From the NCBI RefSeq assembly GCF_021462225.1, contig NC_061794.1, forward strand, positions 44,082,914 through 44,146,913: 64,000 nucleotides of DNA. The letters are read 5' to 3'. Under the pieces are notes generated by a model. That model was given only the letters and a program-made list of their open reading frames with translations, did no database searches and was not told the origin of the DNA. Both the position numbers and the translations under genes were made by a program. This DNA comes from Girardinichthys multiradiatus. Its lineage: Eukaryota; Chordata; Actinopteri; Cyprinodontiformes; Goodeidae. Positions 11,513 through 23,640 of this stretch are shown in pieces (position 1 is the stretch's first letter; every line of letters begins with the position of its first letter).

Positions 11513-12730
11513 CAGGCTGCTTGTCTTCCCTTCGTCTCTGGTACCTCCATTCTCCACACACACCAGATCATCATCATCATCTTCCTCCTCCGTGTAGGTC
11601 TCATCATCACTCAGCTCGATGATCTCTCCTGCCAGCTGTCGCCACTGCTCCTCCTCTGTTCCCTCCTCCTCTGCACCGTTACTCTGCAGGTCCTCCATTT
11701 CATTTTTACTCTCTCTAGTCTCAACCTCCTCAAACATCAGCGCGGCATCCCTCTTCTTACTAATCATGGCCCCCTCCACTGGTGCCACCTGCAGGCTGTC
11801 TAAAGGCTCCCCCGAGGAGGACGTCGGAGCGCAGGCCTCTGCTCCGAGCTGAGCAGAGGAATCTGGGAGGGAGCAGGAGTCGGAAGGTGCAGGATTGCTG
11901 CGCTTTGTGCTCTCAGAAAGGATTTGGCAACGTGTCACACAGTCCTCACAGCTCCCTCCTGTCCCTCTGTTGTCCAGGCTCTGCTCAGTTTTCAGCTGGA
12001 GCAGAGGGCGGCTGCTTGTTAACAGAGGAGCAGCTTGTAGCTGAAGATCAGCTGCTATCTGCCCGTAGCCAATGTGGGACTGAAAGTCTTCAGCCTTCAA
12101 GTCCAGAGTAAGAACTCCCTCATGGACTTCCCGGTCTGTCCTGGCTGTCTTGGGTTGGAACAGAGGTAAGGGAGCTGCAGCAGGTGTCGGAGCAGCAGAC
12201 TGACCGACTGATGAGGACAGAGAGGAGCAGGAGGCTGCAGGGGAGCACACAGACGAAGCAGAGGCTGCAGAGTTGGCTGTCACTGTTGAGGCAGCACCAA
12301 CCATCCCTGAATCCAGAGGAAGCTCTCCGTCTTCGCCTGCTTTTGAAGACACAGAAGCCTGCAAGTCAGGGAAAGTGGCATGGCAGGCCCTGACCAGCTC
12401 ACCAACACCGAGCCTCTCAGCCAGCTCGTACAGCACCCCCACATCGATGAGATCAATCAAAATCTCCCCCGTGTAGACAAACGTCAGCACCTTCTCAAAG
12501 TTTCCTGGGGAGACGAACTCCAGCGGAAACACAGGAGAGGATGTGGCTGGAGACCGACTGAACAGGTTGTGAAAGTAAGCTCCTGCGCAGGCCAGAACTG
12601 CACGGTGTGCTGCAAAGGTCCGGCTGCCGATCTGCAAGAACGCATCGCAGTACTGACGGGTCTGCCGGCAGCGGTTGAGCTCTGCGAGCAGGTTGGCAGA
12701 GTGTCTGGGACCCTTCAGCAGGATCCTCAT
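11513..12730 (-). CDS. zbtb39: zbtb39 coding exon 1: BTB domain and acidic linker
   Basis: 1218 nt, residues 1-406. I start at the ATG at 12730-12728 (MRILLKGP...), which aligns with the human N-terminus. The frame stays open upstream to about 12763 but without an ATG, and a CTGCAG acceptor lies at about 12765, so the upstream part is 5' UTR. The exon ends in a CTG codon followed by GTAAAC (donor at 11512). It holds the BTB fold, a Ser/Ala/Pro-rich region and a highly acidic stretch after EIIELSDDE. Confidence 0.9.
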
Positions 12731-12949
12731 GCCTGTCGCAAATCCTGCTATCCTACACACCACCTGCAGACAGGAAAAATAGAGAAATATGGAAACAAAG
12801 ATCGTCCTAAAAGTTCATTTCATTTCTCTCAATAAGGTAATTTGTTATCTAGAATCTTTATGAGCTTTGTTAATTTGTATGATTATGGCTTACAGCTATC
12901 AAAAACCTCAAATTCAGTCTCTCAGTCTCTACATAAAAACAACAGCTGG

Positions 12950-13440
12950 CTGTTTCACAGAGCGTTGTATCCAGGCATATCAATGGAAAGTTGAGTGGAA
13001 AGAAAAACTGAAGTAGAAAATTATATAAAAGCAACAGAGATAACCGCAGCCTTGAGAAAATTGTGATGCAAAGCTCACTCGAGAGTTTTTGGGAGATTCA
13101 CCAGCCTTAAGACTCCAGCTGAACTCAGAGCCTCGAGAGTCACTTCACAGCAGTTCTTTTTTTTCAGCACAGTACTAATACTTGTTGGAAGCCTTTTGCA
13201 TGAAGTACTGCTTCAATAGAGCCTGGTGTAGAGGCAATCAGTTTGTGGCTCTGCTGTGGTGTCAAGGAAGCATTGAATACTTCATTAGAGGTCTTCAGCT
13301 CGTCTGAATTGTTGACGCTCTCATCTTCCTCTAGACATAAGCAACAGTTTCTCAGTGGAGTTAGATCCAGCCAGTGTGCTAGACAATCAAGGAAGACAAT
13401 ACCATGATAATCAAACCCAGTATCTGTTCTTTCAGCAGTG
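12950..13440. mobile_element. Two opposed Tc1-like fragments
   Basis: From about 12950 to 13130 the plus strand resembles the transposase N-terminal coding region of the 38402-39670 element (TATCCAGGCATAT, GGAAAGTTGAGT, AACCGCAGCCTTGAGAA). From about 13190 to 13340 the minus strand resembles a transposase C-terminus (plus-strand ACTGCTTCAATAGAGCC, GAGGCAATCAGTTTGTGGC). The opposite orientations imply two insertions or an inversion. Both are decayed. They lie just upstream of the zbtb39 coding start. Confidence 0.6.
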
Positions 13441-13649
13441 TAGTACCAGGTTCTACTGGAAAATAAAACCAGAATATGAATATTGTGTCTGTTATTGTAC
13501 TAAACTCTGTCTGTACGCCTTAGCTTGGAATAAAACTAACGGAGCTCAAACACATCCTGACAACTCCGCTTACAAACAGCTAAAACCCGCAGTTTCTTCT
13601 CCGTTATTCACGATAATAAAACGCCGCCATCATCATTATCAGGACTCAC

Positions 13650-13760
13650 CCATTAAAAACAGCGTCTAAGCTGAGAAAACTCGCCTGTTTTCTCTTGTTT
13701 TCAAACAGACTCTGGTGGTTCTCCACATTAATTACAGCCTGTTTGATGACCAGTCGCATC
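13650..13760 (-). promoter_or_regulatory. zbtb39: Possible zbtb39 first non-coding exon and promoter
   Basis: A strong donor GTGAGT (minus strand, at 13649-13644) follows AATGG, consistent with a 5' UTR exon spliced to the acceptor at about 12765. A CRE/AP1-like TGACGCATGAC lies just upstream at about 13763. There is no direct evidence of transcription. Confidence 0.3.
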
Positions 13761-13799
13761 TTAGTGACGCATGACATTGAGACTGCACACATCGCCCCC

Positions 13800-16400
13800 T
13801 ACAGTCTGGAGGCTGCACTGCAGACAAATAACTAAATAAATAGTAGTAGTAGTGTTGTTCATATATTTATTAATTTAGACCATATAAATTTTATTTAGCA
13901 TTATTTATTCAGTTACATCCAGACCCTTACTATATTTATTATTTTAATTTATAATTATATTTTATTTATATTTGTTTTGCAGAAATTAATATTGTGAAAT
14001 TTTTTTTTACATTTTAAAAACAGGGAAATTATGAGGCAAAGCTAGAGCAATAGCCAACAAAGCAATAATAAAAAAAAAACATTCTGTTGAACTGAAATTA
14101 CTTTTTCTTTCTTTTAGGTTTTGCTTCTTTTGAATGGAGTTGGATGTCTTGCTTCGGTTGTCTCCCAATAGTCTCCATATTCCCCGATAAAATACAAAAA
14201 GCAAAAGTAAAGTGAGTTGACAAATGAAAAATGTTTTACAAACAATGGGAACTGTGTGCTGTCATGTAAAAATTTAGGACATCATGTGAAGTTCTGGGTT
14301 TCTCTAAATTACCATTACAAGTGAGTGCGTGTGTTCATTGTTGTTTGTCCTGTTTATATTTGTGTGGCCCTGCGGTGGACTGGTGACCTGTACCGAGTGA
14401 GCCCCACCTCAGGTCTAATGACCGCTGGAGATAGGCACCGACCCTTGCTGCTGCCCTTATTAAGGTGATAAGGGTCACTTGAAGCAGATTGAACATGCAA
14501 GAAACTTTCCCACACATAAATACAAAATATGATTAAACATTAAATTTTTTTGGAAATAATAAAACCAACTATTTAACAAGGTGAACAAATTGTTTTCACA
14601 GAACTGTTTACCAAAGAAATGGGAAGTACCGCACCTTACAGGGAAGCAAAAACAAACCACAGGGCCTGAGATGCAGATGACTTTTCTTTTCAAAACAGAA
14701 GCACAAGATGTGTGATTAACATAGTCACTCAGATTGATTAGAATGATTAGAAGACACATGTTCTAGAATGCTCACATATGACATCTATCCAGGACTTTGG
14801 TCAGCCGGGCTTGGCTCATCAGAACTTAAAATCGAGCGGAGACTTCATCATCTGAGACAAAGAAGTTAGAAAAGGAACACAAACACACAACCAGTAAGCA
14901 CTTCAGAACCTTAGATTCGCTTACTGGCCCGCCTAAAAAAAGCTGGAAAACCAAAAATAAAAATAACGCAGAGGTGAAAAGAATGGACTTTAGATCTCAA
15001 TACCTTCAGACAGTAGATGGTTTCAACAGACAAAAACAATCAAACAGGCTGAGTGGTTTTGTACTCAGACTTTTACATCAACATTGTGCAGCATAGAGAC
15101 AGACACTGGGATTCAGGGATGAGGAACAACCTTTTAAAGACAAAGAAGGAAAGATGTTGGACACAGAGGGGAGTTGAAGTCAGCTCCTCTCAGTCTGAGG
15201 TCGTGGTTCTCAAACAGAAAGTGCAACTCTCCCTCTGGGTTTAAGGTGGGAGTCTGTCTCAAGTAGAGGACTCTTAGTATCTTGGCTTCTTGTTGAGGAC
15301 TGATGTCAGGTTGAAGAAGCAGATGGAGAGGTGGATCATTGCTTCATCTGTTGTAATGTAGGAGCTGCTCAGGCCTGTTATGGTGAAGGACAGACTGAGC
15401 TGGAAAGCCAAGCTCTAGATTTACTTTCCAACGTTCACCTGTGGACAGGAGATTTGAATCATGACTGAAGGAACGATCTGAAATATGTGTGGTTGAGCTT
15501 CCTCTGAAGGGTCACCTGACTGCACCATAGACACAAGATGAGGAGCTCAGAGAGGAGTTGCCGCTTCTCCACATCGATAGGAGTTGTCTTTGGGGTTTGG
15601 GGGATCTGGTCATTGTGCACCCTGAAGATTTCCCAGGTACAGGACAGACCCAGAACTCACTGAACGTACTGTAGAACCATTCTGGCTTCAGAACACCCTG
15701 GGATGAGGAGCAGCAGGGGGATGTTTGCCTTCCTGAAGCTGTTAGTTCTGCAACTCAACCTCGGTCTGATCAATAATTCATCGTGCACAGTTGGGAGCAA
15801 ATGCCCTATCTGGCGAGGGTGTGTCCTCTATGTGTGTGTGCAGCGTTGTGACTTTTCCTCCACTGCAGGAACCAGCTGGCAGGTTACAAGGCTCACCAGG
15901 AATTAGCATCAAAGCAGTGGCAGAACCACCAGAGGATCGGCAGATTGTTTCTCTCTCATGGAGGTAAGCAGGCTCCTTGCTACTAGAACATTGCATCTAT
16001 TATGCAAGTAAACTACCTTTCCTTGTCTCTGTGTTTCCTGGATCCTGATCATCTGTCTGCCCACATCGGAGCTAATCCCCATATCTGTCCAATCTCCTCT
16101 GACTGCCTCCCTGCCTGTCGCTCAGGTGAGCCCATCTTCCACCCTGTGTCCAAGCCGCACTAACATCAATTCCTCACAAGTTTCATCTGCTTCATCCAGT
16201 CCTCCTAGGTTTCATCCTGCAAATAGAGAAGAAACATTATGAAATTCTTGTCAATAAACTTCTTAAAACCACTTGCCACCTCCGTAAAACCGAAGTGACA
16301 GATGTAAGAGCAAGTCCATCTCAGAAGGGCTCAAAACCTGCAAAAGTAGAAGCATGAAGGGGACACAATCACAGAATGAAGAAAACAGACAAACAAAACA
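13800..16400. other. Intergenic between agap2 and zbtb39
   Basis: AT-rich at 13850-14060. A fragment of the dispersed GCACGGTGGCGCAGT family lies at about 14340-14470 (CTGCGGTGGACTGGTGACC, GGAGATAGGCACC). From 14500 to 16400 I see no coding region, no RNA gene and no clear element. Short open frames there have no recognisable similarity. Confidence 0.5.
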
Positions 16401-16409
16401 ATTCGGTTA

Positions 16410-17303
16410 TTGCTAATAAAAACTTTTTATTTTTATTTAAGTCATATGGAATTCACAGGATCCACAAAGTGTCCAAACTGCTTCATACTTGACTTTTAAA
16501 TCAGGGGATCAATACACAACAGTAATATAAATGTGAATAGCATCTTCATGTAGTCTCTCTTCGAACCTGAATAAATGTTTCAACACATGGTTACATACTA
16601 CATGTTCACATCGGCTCACTGCTTCGTGGAATGTACGGCAATAAGAAATTAAAAAAGACAATGAAAAACAAACCCGACATACTTTTCACAAATCATTTTT
16701 ACAAAGCTGAGTCCCTTTGGGTGCATCTTTGCGATGTTGTATAGATTTTGCATCTAGGGGTAGGAACACAGACTTCATTTTTTAGATCAAGCTGCATTTT
16801 CTCGGCTGAAACTGTTTATTTCGGCTGAACTGACACATACTGGAGGTCAGGGTTTCATCTTTAAAGCCAAAGAAAAAACAAAAATTTGGTCCAGTCACAA
16901 CAAAAGTTGGAAGAAAGTCGTCGGATGATGAGCGCACTGTCGGCTGACACTGTTCACACCCAAAACCGTTGCTCTTCATCGACAAAGCTGGATTATTGCA
17001 CTTCATCAGAAGGAAGTGAAACAGAAGCAGACAGACAGCTGGACTAAGAATGACAGAAGACCGCTACAGTTCTACAGGACAGTATTTCAGCAATATGTCA
17101 GTGATGGACTCACTGGATGAATATTGCTATCATGTTGTTTGATATGTTGTTCAGTCTTCAGTAACAGTTTTCTTTTCTTTTATCCTTTGCATTTTGTTAT
17201 TTAGTCCCGTCATGATGTGGCACCACAGTGTGCTCCGCTTTTTAACGGATCTCTAAACTCTGAGCGTCCTCTATAGCTATAGCGGTACCATGATCAGTCC
17301 GGG
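16410..17303 (-). other. agap2: Probable agap2 3' UTR
   Basis: From the agap2 stop to minus-strand AATAAAAATAAAA at about 16420-16435 (plus-strand TTTTTATTTTTATTT). There is no other gene in the interval. The cleavage site is an inference. Confidence 0.4.
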
Positions 17304-17510
17304 CTATGACACCCACTTCCTGGAGCTGGTTCGACCCAGGCTGGCAGTGCTGGAGCGGCGGGAGAGGATCGGAGTGGCGGCGGTGGGGGACGTCTCATTG
17401 GAGCACCCGTGTTGGAGCAAAATATCCATGCAGCCTTTGCTCCCGGTCTTTCTTGCAATCATCATGGGGGTCTGGCCCTGGCTGTCCTTCGCTTTCACGT
17501 CGATTCCATA
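17304..17510 (-). CDS. agap2: agap2 exon 19: last ankyrin repeat and C-terminus
   Basis: 207 nt including TAG at 17306-17304. It encodes [33 protein letters not shown] and a Ser/Arg-rich tail ending RKWVS. The human tail differs at its end (ADAPVALV). The acceptor is CTCTCACAG. Intron 18 before it is about 3.7 kb. Confidence 0.93.
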   Translation of the reverse strand, partial: YGIDVKAKDSQGQTPMMIARKTGSKGCMDILLQHGCSNETSPTAATPILSRRSSTASLGRTSSRKWVS

Positions 17511-17764
17511 CTGTGAGAGAAGAGATGGAGGAGAAAACATTTAACCCTGTTTAAAGATTAAATATTTAACATTAAAAAAAGGTGAGTAGTGCATGCAATA
17601 CCGTATGACATTTACCCAAGAAATCCAACAAATTAAAATATATTATTTCCTATTTTTCCCTCTCCAGTGGTTTCAGTAGGAGGAGATCAAACCTGTCCAG
17701 TTTTTCCTTGATCGGCTCTGACTCGTGTTGGCAGGTAAAACCCTGAAAAATCAGATTTTATTGC

Positions 17765-18035
17765 TGTTCCACAAATGGTAAATGGACTGAACTTATATAG
17801 CGCTTTTCCAGTCATACAGACCGCTCAAAGCGCTTTACACTAGAGCCACATTCACCCAATCGCACTCACTAATGCTCACACATTCATACACCGATACGCA
17901 GATCGGTAGGCAACTTGAGGTTAAGTGCCTTGCCCAGGGGCACATCAACATATGGCAGGAGGAAGCTGGAATCAAACCCACAACCTTCTGATTGCAAGAC
18001 GACTACTCTTCCTACTGAGCCACAGTCGCCTCAAA
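17765..18035. repeat. Dispersed repeat, CGCTTTACACTAGAGCCACATT type
   Basis: Contains ATATAGCGCTTTTCCAGTC, CAAAGCGCTTTACACT, TTCACCCAATCGCAC and AGTGCCTTGCCCAGGGGCAC, a high-copy teleost interspersed repeat resembling a LINE 3' end. Lies in agap2 intron 18. Confidence 0.65.
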
Positions 18036-18639
18036 ACTGAAAACACTGTCTTCAGCTTGGTAAGCATAAACTTACATTGATTCAAAAATGACTTTAATCA
18101 AGATCCCTGTAGCAGGCTTTTTATCTTTAATGTCAGTTTCTGTTACATTAAACTGTTAAATTAAACTAAAGTTTAAACAACTAGGTTAGTATATGTGCTG
18201 GTCCTGGCAGAGAAAAACCAAAACGGCTAAAATCAGAATCGGCAGGTCAGACCTTAATTGGCAGTTGGCAGAAATAAGAAAACCATCGAGCAAACAAGCA
18301 AAGATTGGGCCTAGAGACCTACATCTTACCATTTGTTCACAAAACAAAATGGAGAATGCACAACTGGCTCTTTTGCTTGTGTGTGTTGTACCACGTTGTA
18401 ATTGAAACCCAGCAATCTGCAAGGCAGGTGATCGTAGGGACACAATTAACATAATAAAAAGGTAATAATAAGCAATAAGGAGGCGGTCAAAAGCCAAAAC
18501 GCTTCCTTCTTTAAGGGGTTTTAATAAAGAATAAAGTTGAAACTGAATCCAACATACATGAGGTAACACCTGTTTGTTCAATACAGAAACTGGGATTTAC
18601 TTGATAATCTATTAATTTAATAAAGAAGAAACTGTTGTT

Positions 18640-18720
18640 GTAAGATAAGGTAAGTTTATTTATATAGCGCTTTTCAGTAACGAGACACTCAAAGCGCTGT
18701 ACATACAAACACAAAGAAAA
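18640..18720. repeat. Short LINE-tail-like repeat
   Basis: TTTATTTATATAGCGCTTTT followed by CTCAAAGCGCTGTACA. This is the 3' tail signature shared by several fish LINEs and SINEs. Antisense tail, agap2 intron 18. Confidence 0.55.
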
Positions 18721-19092
18721 TAAACACAGAAAAACTAATCAAATGATACTACAATCCTTCTAATAAATCTAAAAATCTATGAATCCTTCTGAGAAATCTA
18801 ACACTCTCTGGCCAACATTACAATGATACAGATAGCATTAATAATCCTTTGGGTTTTACTGGTAAGAGCTGGTTCTAAAACAATCGTTTTAAAGATGTAA
18901 TGTAATGTTGTAATGTAACAACCAGAGAGTTGTTGCCGTGGTAATTTTCACCTTTTCTGGGGAGCAAAAGGGAGCAGGACCGCATCGGACGACTCCTTTA
19001 AACAAAACTTGATCTTCATACAAAACATCGCTGTGCAAAATCTATGAAATGTACATTTTTATTGGTCTACAGTGTTTAACATAGGAGATATG

Positions 19093-20699
19093 TATGGAAG
19101 TAAATATGTGCCATCAGGATTTGAATAAAAAATGCCTCTGAAATTTGAATGTTGTATATTAGTGCTCACTTTTTCAGCGTTAAAATAAATTCAGAATATA
19201 TTTTTAGCCTAAAAAAAAATTCAGCGTCATTATTTGTACATGGTTGCAATTTTCATTTGTTAAAAAAATTCACATTACTATTTCAAAGTGATCAAATTTT
19301 CAATATACGCACTTCTACACAGCCATCATTGAGTCCATCCTCACCTCCTCCATCACCATCTGGTACGCCGCTGCTACAGCCAAGGATAAGGGCAGGCTGC
19401 AGCGTGTCATTCGGTCTGCTGAGAAGGTGATTGGCTGCAGTCTACTGTCGCTCCAGGAACTGTACACCTCCAGGACCCTGAAGCGGGCAGTGAAGATTCT
19501 GGCTGATCCCTCCCACCCCGGTCACAGACTCTTTGAGACTCTCCCCTCTGGCAGGAGGTTGCGGTCCATCCGGACCAAAACCTCACGCCACAAGAACAGT
19601 TTTTTCCCATCTGCCACCAGCATTGTTAACAAAGCCCGGAAACCACATTGACACCCCCCCCCCCCCCCTTTTTTTTTTGCTGACAGGACACCTGTAACTT
19701 GTAACTCTATGCGTTACATTAACGCTCAGCTTGGTCTCCTGCTTTACTTGCACACTGATCACCTGCACTGTTGTATTGCTCTCGCATCTTATACTGCTCT
19801 ATATTTACTCTCACTCACTTAAAACTGTGCACATATATTTATATTATATTGTAGATATGTTTATACTGTTTAATTTGTACTGTATTGCACCGACTACGCC
19901 AAAACAAATTCCTTGTATGTCCAAAAACGTACTTGGCAATAAAGCTTTTCTGATTCTGATTCTATTTTTTCTGTTTAATTTTTCAGAGTTAAAAAATTCA
20001 CCGTATAAACAAGTTAACTTTTCAAAATTCAAATACAATAGTTTCACTGTCCTCAAATTCAACTTGCTCAAATTCGCTGTCTCAAATTCAGTGTCTAACA
20101 ATTCGCTGTAAAAATGGCAAGGTTACTTCAGGTCACAGACATTAGCAATGGATGTCAGATTCCAACACCCAGCCAATCACATGACGCAACCGTCAAATTG
20201 AAGAAATACCAGCATCACCGAGGCTGGCGACCATGGAGGCGAACGCAAACCCTACGGTGTGTTTAATGCTTTCATATTTCTATAGTATATTTTATTTTGC
20301 ACATGAACTTTGATACATTATCTTAAAGCTTGATTTAAAACACGGGTTTGGGCCGTTGGTTTAGACACTGAATTTGAGACAGCGAATTTGAGGACAGTGA
20401 AACTATTGTATTTGAATTTTGAAAAGTTAAATTTTTTTATACGCTGAATTTTTTAACTCTGAAAAATTAAACGGAACAAATAGGTATATTGAAAATTTGA
20501 TCACTTCCAAATAGTAATGTGAATTTTTTTAACAAATGAAAATTGCAACCATGTACAAATGATGATGCTGAATTTGTTTTTAGGTTAAAAATATATTCTG
20601 AATTTATTTTAACACTGAAAAGGTAAGCACTAATATGCAACATTCAAATTTCAGAGGCATTTTTTATTCAAATCCTGATGGCACATATTTACTTCCATA
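19093..20699. mobile_element. Foldback (long-TIR) DNA transposon with nested LINE
   Basis: The ends are inverted: TATGGAAGTAAATATGTG at 19093 pairs with its complement ending at 20699. Further inverted blocks match inward to about 20105 and 20350, so the arms total roughly 350 bp each once the nested LINE (19309-19961) is removed. The flanks carry a perfect 6-bp direct repeat, GATATG (19087-19092 and 20700-20705). The central 240 bp has no transposase. Inner arms carry several copies of a CAAATTC-type motif. It is non-autonomous and the superfamily is not identified. Confidence 0.75.
19309..19961 (+). mobile_element. 5'-truncated CR1/L2-type LINE, nested
   Basis: Encodes the last part of a non-LTR reverse transcriptase ORF (IIESILTSSITIWYAAATAK, LQRVIRSAEKVIGC, RTKTSRHKNSFFPSATSIVN), then a C/T homopolymer tract at about 19656-19678. 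The 3' UTR ends in GGCAATAAAGCTTTTC and TGATTC repeats. Insertion splits the left arm of the foldback element: arm sequence stops at 19308 and resumes at 19962, as the right arm shows. Confidence 0.85.
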
Positions 20700-21195
20700 G
20701 ATATGACTAAAGAGACCAGTAGCTTCTAAGATAGAAAAGAAATTAGCGCTAAAATATAAAAGGAGTGAATTAGACTTTGGGTTTACAAAGTCCTACAGCA
20801 ATGAGAGACTGTAGGAAAATAGACACAAATGTCCATATTTTCATGTATCCATTTAGTTGTAGAGGAGTAACTTATCTGTTGAAATTCAAATAAATGACAA
20901 ATATCTTAATTGTGATTGTGTCAAAACTAGAACAGGTATTAAAATAACAAAGCAAGCAGTGAAAGTCTAACTGTTCATGACTCATTTAAACCTTTAATGT
21001 TGTTTCTACAGTTTGTCTGTGATGCAGACCTTCAGAGAAGGCTGGACTTTGTCAACCTCGTTGTATAAATGTTAATGTTGTTTAAAGAAGGGAAAATTTG
21101 TTCTCCTAAAAATAAATAATTCAAGATATCCAATCTCACATTTAGAGCACTGGACAGTAAAAAAAAAAAAGGCCACAGAACATAAATAAACCCAC

Positions 21196-21460
21196 CCAGA
21201 CAAGCAGCTGGGTCATGACCACGTCTCCCAGTTGGCAGGCAGCGTGCAGAGCCGTGCGAGTGGGCGACAACGTTGCGGCCAGCTGGGTGTTGATTTGCTC
21301 CTTGGTGCTGTGGGCCAGAAGAAGCAGCAGCCGGGGCAGATCCCTCTCGGTCACTGCAGACAGAAGTGATCCTGGCATGCTGTCATCAGAGGCGGGCCGA
21401 AGAGGAGCCACAAAGGCACGCTGCTCATACTTCGCTCGGATCCACGACTCCCTTTCCTCT
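21196..21460 (-). CDS. agap2: agap2 exon 18: end of ArfGAP, first ankyrin repeat
   Basis: 265 nt, phase 2 to 0. It encodes EERESWIRAKYEQRAFVAPL, then LLLLAHSTKEQIN and TALHAACQLGDVVMTQLLVW, an ankyrin repeat. The acceptor is GTCACCAG and the donor is CTGG/GTGGGT. Confidence 0.93.
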
Positions 21461-21654
21461 CTGGTGACACAGAAACAGCACAGAACCAGACAGAAACAAA
21501 TGTAAAAATAAATACATGTAAACAATGTAAAGAGGTAAGGAAAACCTTCGAGTTTAGATAAGTAGGACCTGTAAATTAAAGCACTTTAACAGTTTTGTTC
21601 TTTGTCATTTAAAGTGATTTATAAAATGTATTAAATTCTGAATTCTTTCAGCAA

Positions 21655-21945
21655 CAATATCCTCCTGTCCTTGCAGGGTTGTGGGGGGTTGGTGTCTATC
21701 TCCAGCAGTAATTCGGCGAGAGGTGGGGTACACCTGGGACAGGTGGCCAGCCCAACACAGGGCAACACAGAGACACCCAACCCTACACTCACTTACACCT
21801 GTCGCCCGGCATTTTTTATGGACCATTTAACCTGACAGTCATGTTTTTGGGCTGTGGGAGGAAGCCAGAGTACCTGGAGAGAACTCAGGCATGCAAACTC
21901 CGAGCAGAAAGAGCCTGGGCTGGGATTCGAACCCATAAACATTTG
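21655..21945 (-). repeat. Dispersed CGGTGGCGCAGT-type repeat
   Basis: Antisense copy: CCTTGCAGGGTTGTGGGGGG, GGGACAGGTGGCCAGCCC, GGGCTGTGGGAGGAAGCC and GGATTCGAACCC. Same high-copy teleost family as the sense copies at 31496 and 53533. Intron 17 of agap2. Confidence 0.7.
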
Positions 21946-22672
21946 TAGAATTAATGTCTGCAGACAACTGACATCATAATAAAACAGCCTCAGACTTATT
22001 TATTTAAGTTAATAAAAATAAACATAAAAATTTACTTTACAATTTCAAAAACAACAATGGTCAAAGTCCATCATACTTGCTTTATTGGTTTTCAGATTAA
22101 ACTTGCCGATTATTTGTGGCTAGTTATTGCAGCATCAGTTAAAAATAAAAGACCGTTTCTACAAAGTTAGGAGTGTGAAATTGTCTAAAATGTCTTGGTA
22201 TGCTTCTGAAAAACCCCAGACTATATTTCCCTCTGCACCAAACATTTGACACAATGCTCTGAGGCAAGAGGTATTCTCCTAGAAACTACCATACGGGTTT
22301 TGCATTTCACTTGGTGGGGTAAGGCTTGGGTGCAGCGGGTTGCACATGAAACCCGTTTCATTAAACTCACTGCGTACTGTTCTTGAGCTAATCTGAAGGC
22401 CACATGAAGCCATACGCTGACCCTGCACTGTGACTTTCCGTGGCTCAGTTACGACTGTGTTTCCAGTTACTTCCGCTCTGCTACAACAGCAGCAGCAGAA
22501 ATGCGGTGGAATATTTAGTTAGAAGAAAATTTAGCAACTGGACCCAACCCATTCAGAAATCAATCTGGGTCAGGAAAAGCAGAATGGAGTTTCTTTAGTA
22601 CCCACACTAAATACACGTAACCATTTACTACTAAAAGATTTATTTATCAAACTGAAACACTAAATCACTTTA

Positions 22673-23047
<375 letters not shown>

Positions 23048-23138
23048 TTAATGCTTCACAGTCCACACACAGATTGTTGCCTTTGGTGTTTCGGATGGCC
23101 TGCAGTGCCACAGCCTCGCTCTGACTGCTCCTCCGTGC
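23048..23138 (-). CDS. agap2: agap2 exon 16: start of ArfGAP domain
   Basis: 91 nt, phase 0 to 1. It encodes SQSEAVALQAIRNTKGNNLC, then VDCEAL, holding the first two zinc ligands (CxxC). The acceptor is GTGGGCAG and the donor is TTAA/GTAAGT. Confidence 0.93.
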
Positions 23139-23329
23139 CTGCCCACAGAAAGTATTAATCATTTATATCACACAAGAACATATCTCCTGTTATACACATA
23201 ACTGGGTAATTTTTTCTTGTTTGCTACAAAAAGGCATTTAAGATCCCCAACTTTTCCACAAAAAACACTGGAGCAAAGTTCTTTAAGATCCTGCAAAGCG
23301 CCAAGTTCTTTGGAGTATGCATGCACACT

Positions 23330-23640
23330 GTTTTTCTTTCCCATGAAAAGTACTCCTGGTCAGGTGCTTCTGTGTTTAGTTGTGTCTCTGTCCTAGAATG
23401 AGCTGATGCTTCTGTGCCTCTGTGTATATCTAATCTCCCTGCTTTTCTTTTCTATAGAAGGTACTCATGCTTCAATGTTTTGCTGTGTATGCTCTGTCCT
23501 CTCAATCACCCGACCTGTCGTGGCAGATGGTCGCTCATACTGAATTGAACTCTGCTGGAGGTTCCTGTTGAAAGGGAGTGCTCCCTCTCCATGGTTGCTA
23601 CAAGCTTTCTCAGATTGCAGCAGTCAGGTACTCAATGAAG
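23330..23640 (+). mobile_element. LINE 3' UTR fragment
   Basis: Shares AAAGTACTCCTGG, GTCGTGGCAGATGG, CTGCTGGAGGTTCC and GGGAGTGCTCCCTCTCC with the 3' UTR of the LINE at 9905-11185. Within it, AAGGTACTCATG near 23458 begins a second partial copy of the motif. Intron 15 of agap2. Confidence 0.65.

Larger units (their letters stand above)
7206..12730 (-). other. zbtb39: zbtb39 gene, coding span (3 coding exons)
   Basis: A BTB/POZ and C2H2 zinc-finger transcription factor expected in the nucleus. The three coding exons (12730-11513, 9699-9346, 8156-7206) join in phase 0 and give 840 residues. The BTB domain spans roughly residues 10-120, with a VLACAGAYFHNLF stretch typical of the fold. A long Ser/Ala-rich and acidic linker follows, ending in EIIELSDDE and a run of Asp. 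About ten C2H2 fingers occupy residues 410-820. The last three, around KCHL-like GRSTM and MYRCTVCG, and the IEQTFMY tail are distinctive of ZBTB39. Human ZBTB39 is about 712 residues with, to my knowledge, an unbroken coding exon, so the two coding introns here are notable. The family acts as DNA-binding repressors or activators; targets are unknown. The gene is convergent with gpr182. Confidence 0.9.

Noticed and set aside
12731..12763. Upstream extension of zbtb39
   Set aside because: It begins with GTG next to a splice acceptor. The ATG at 12730 matches the mammalian N-terminus.
15053..15906. Short plus-strand frames in the agap2-zbtb39 intergenic region
   Set aside because: Under 70 codons, no similarity recognised, no supporting splice or poly(A) arrangement.
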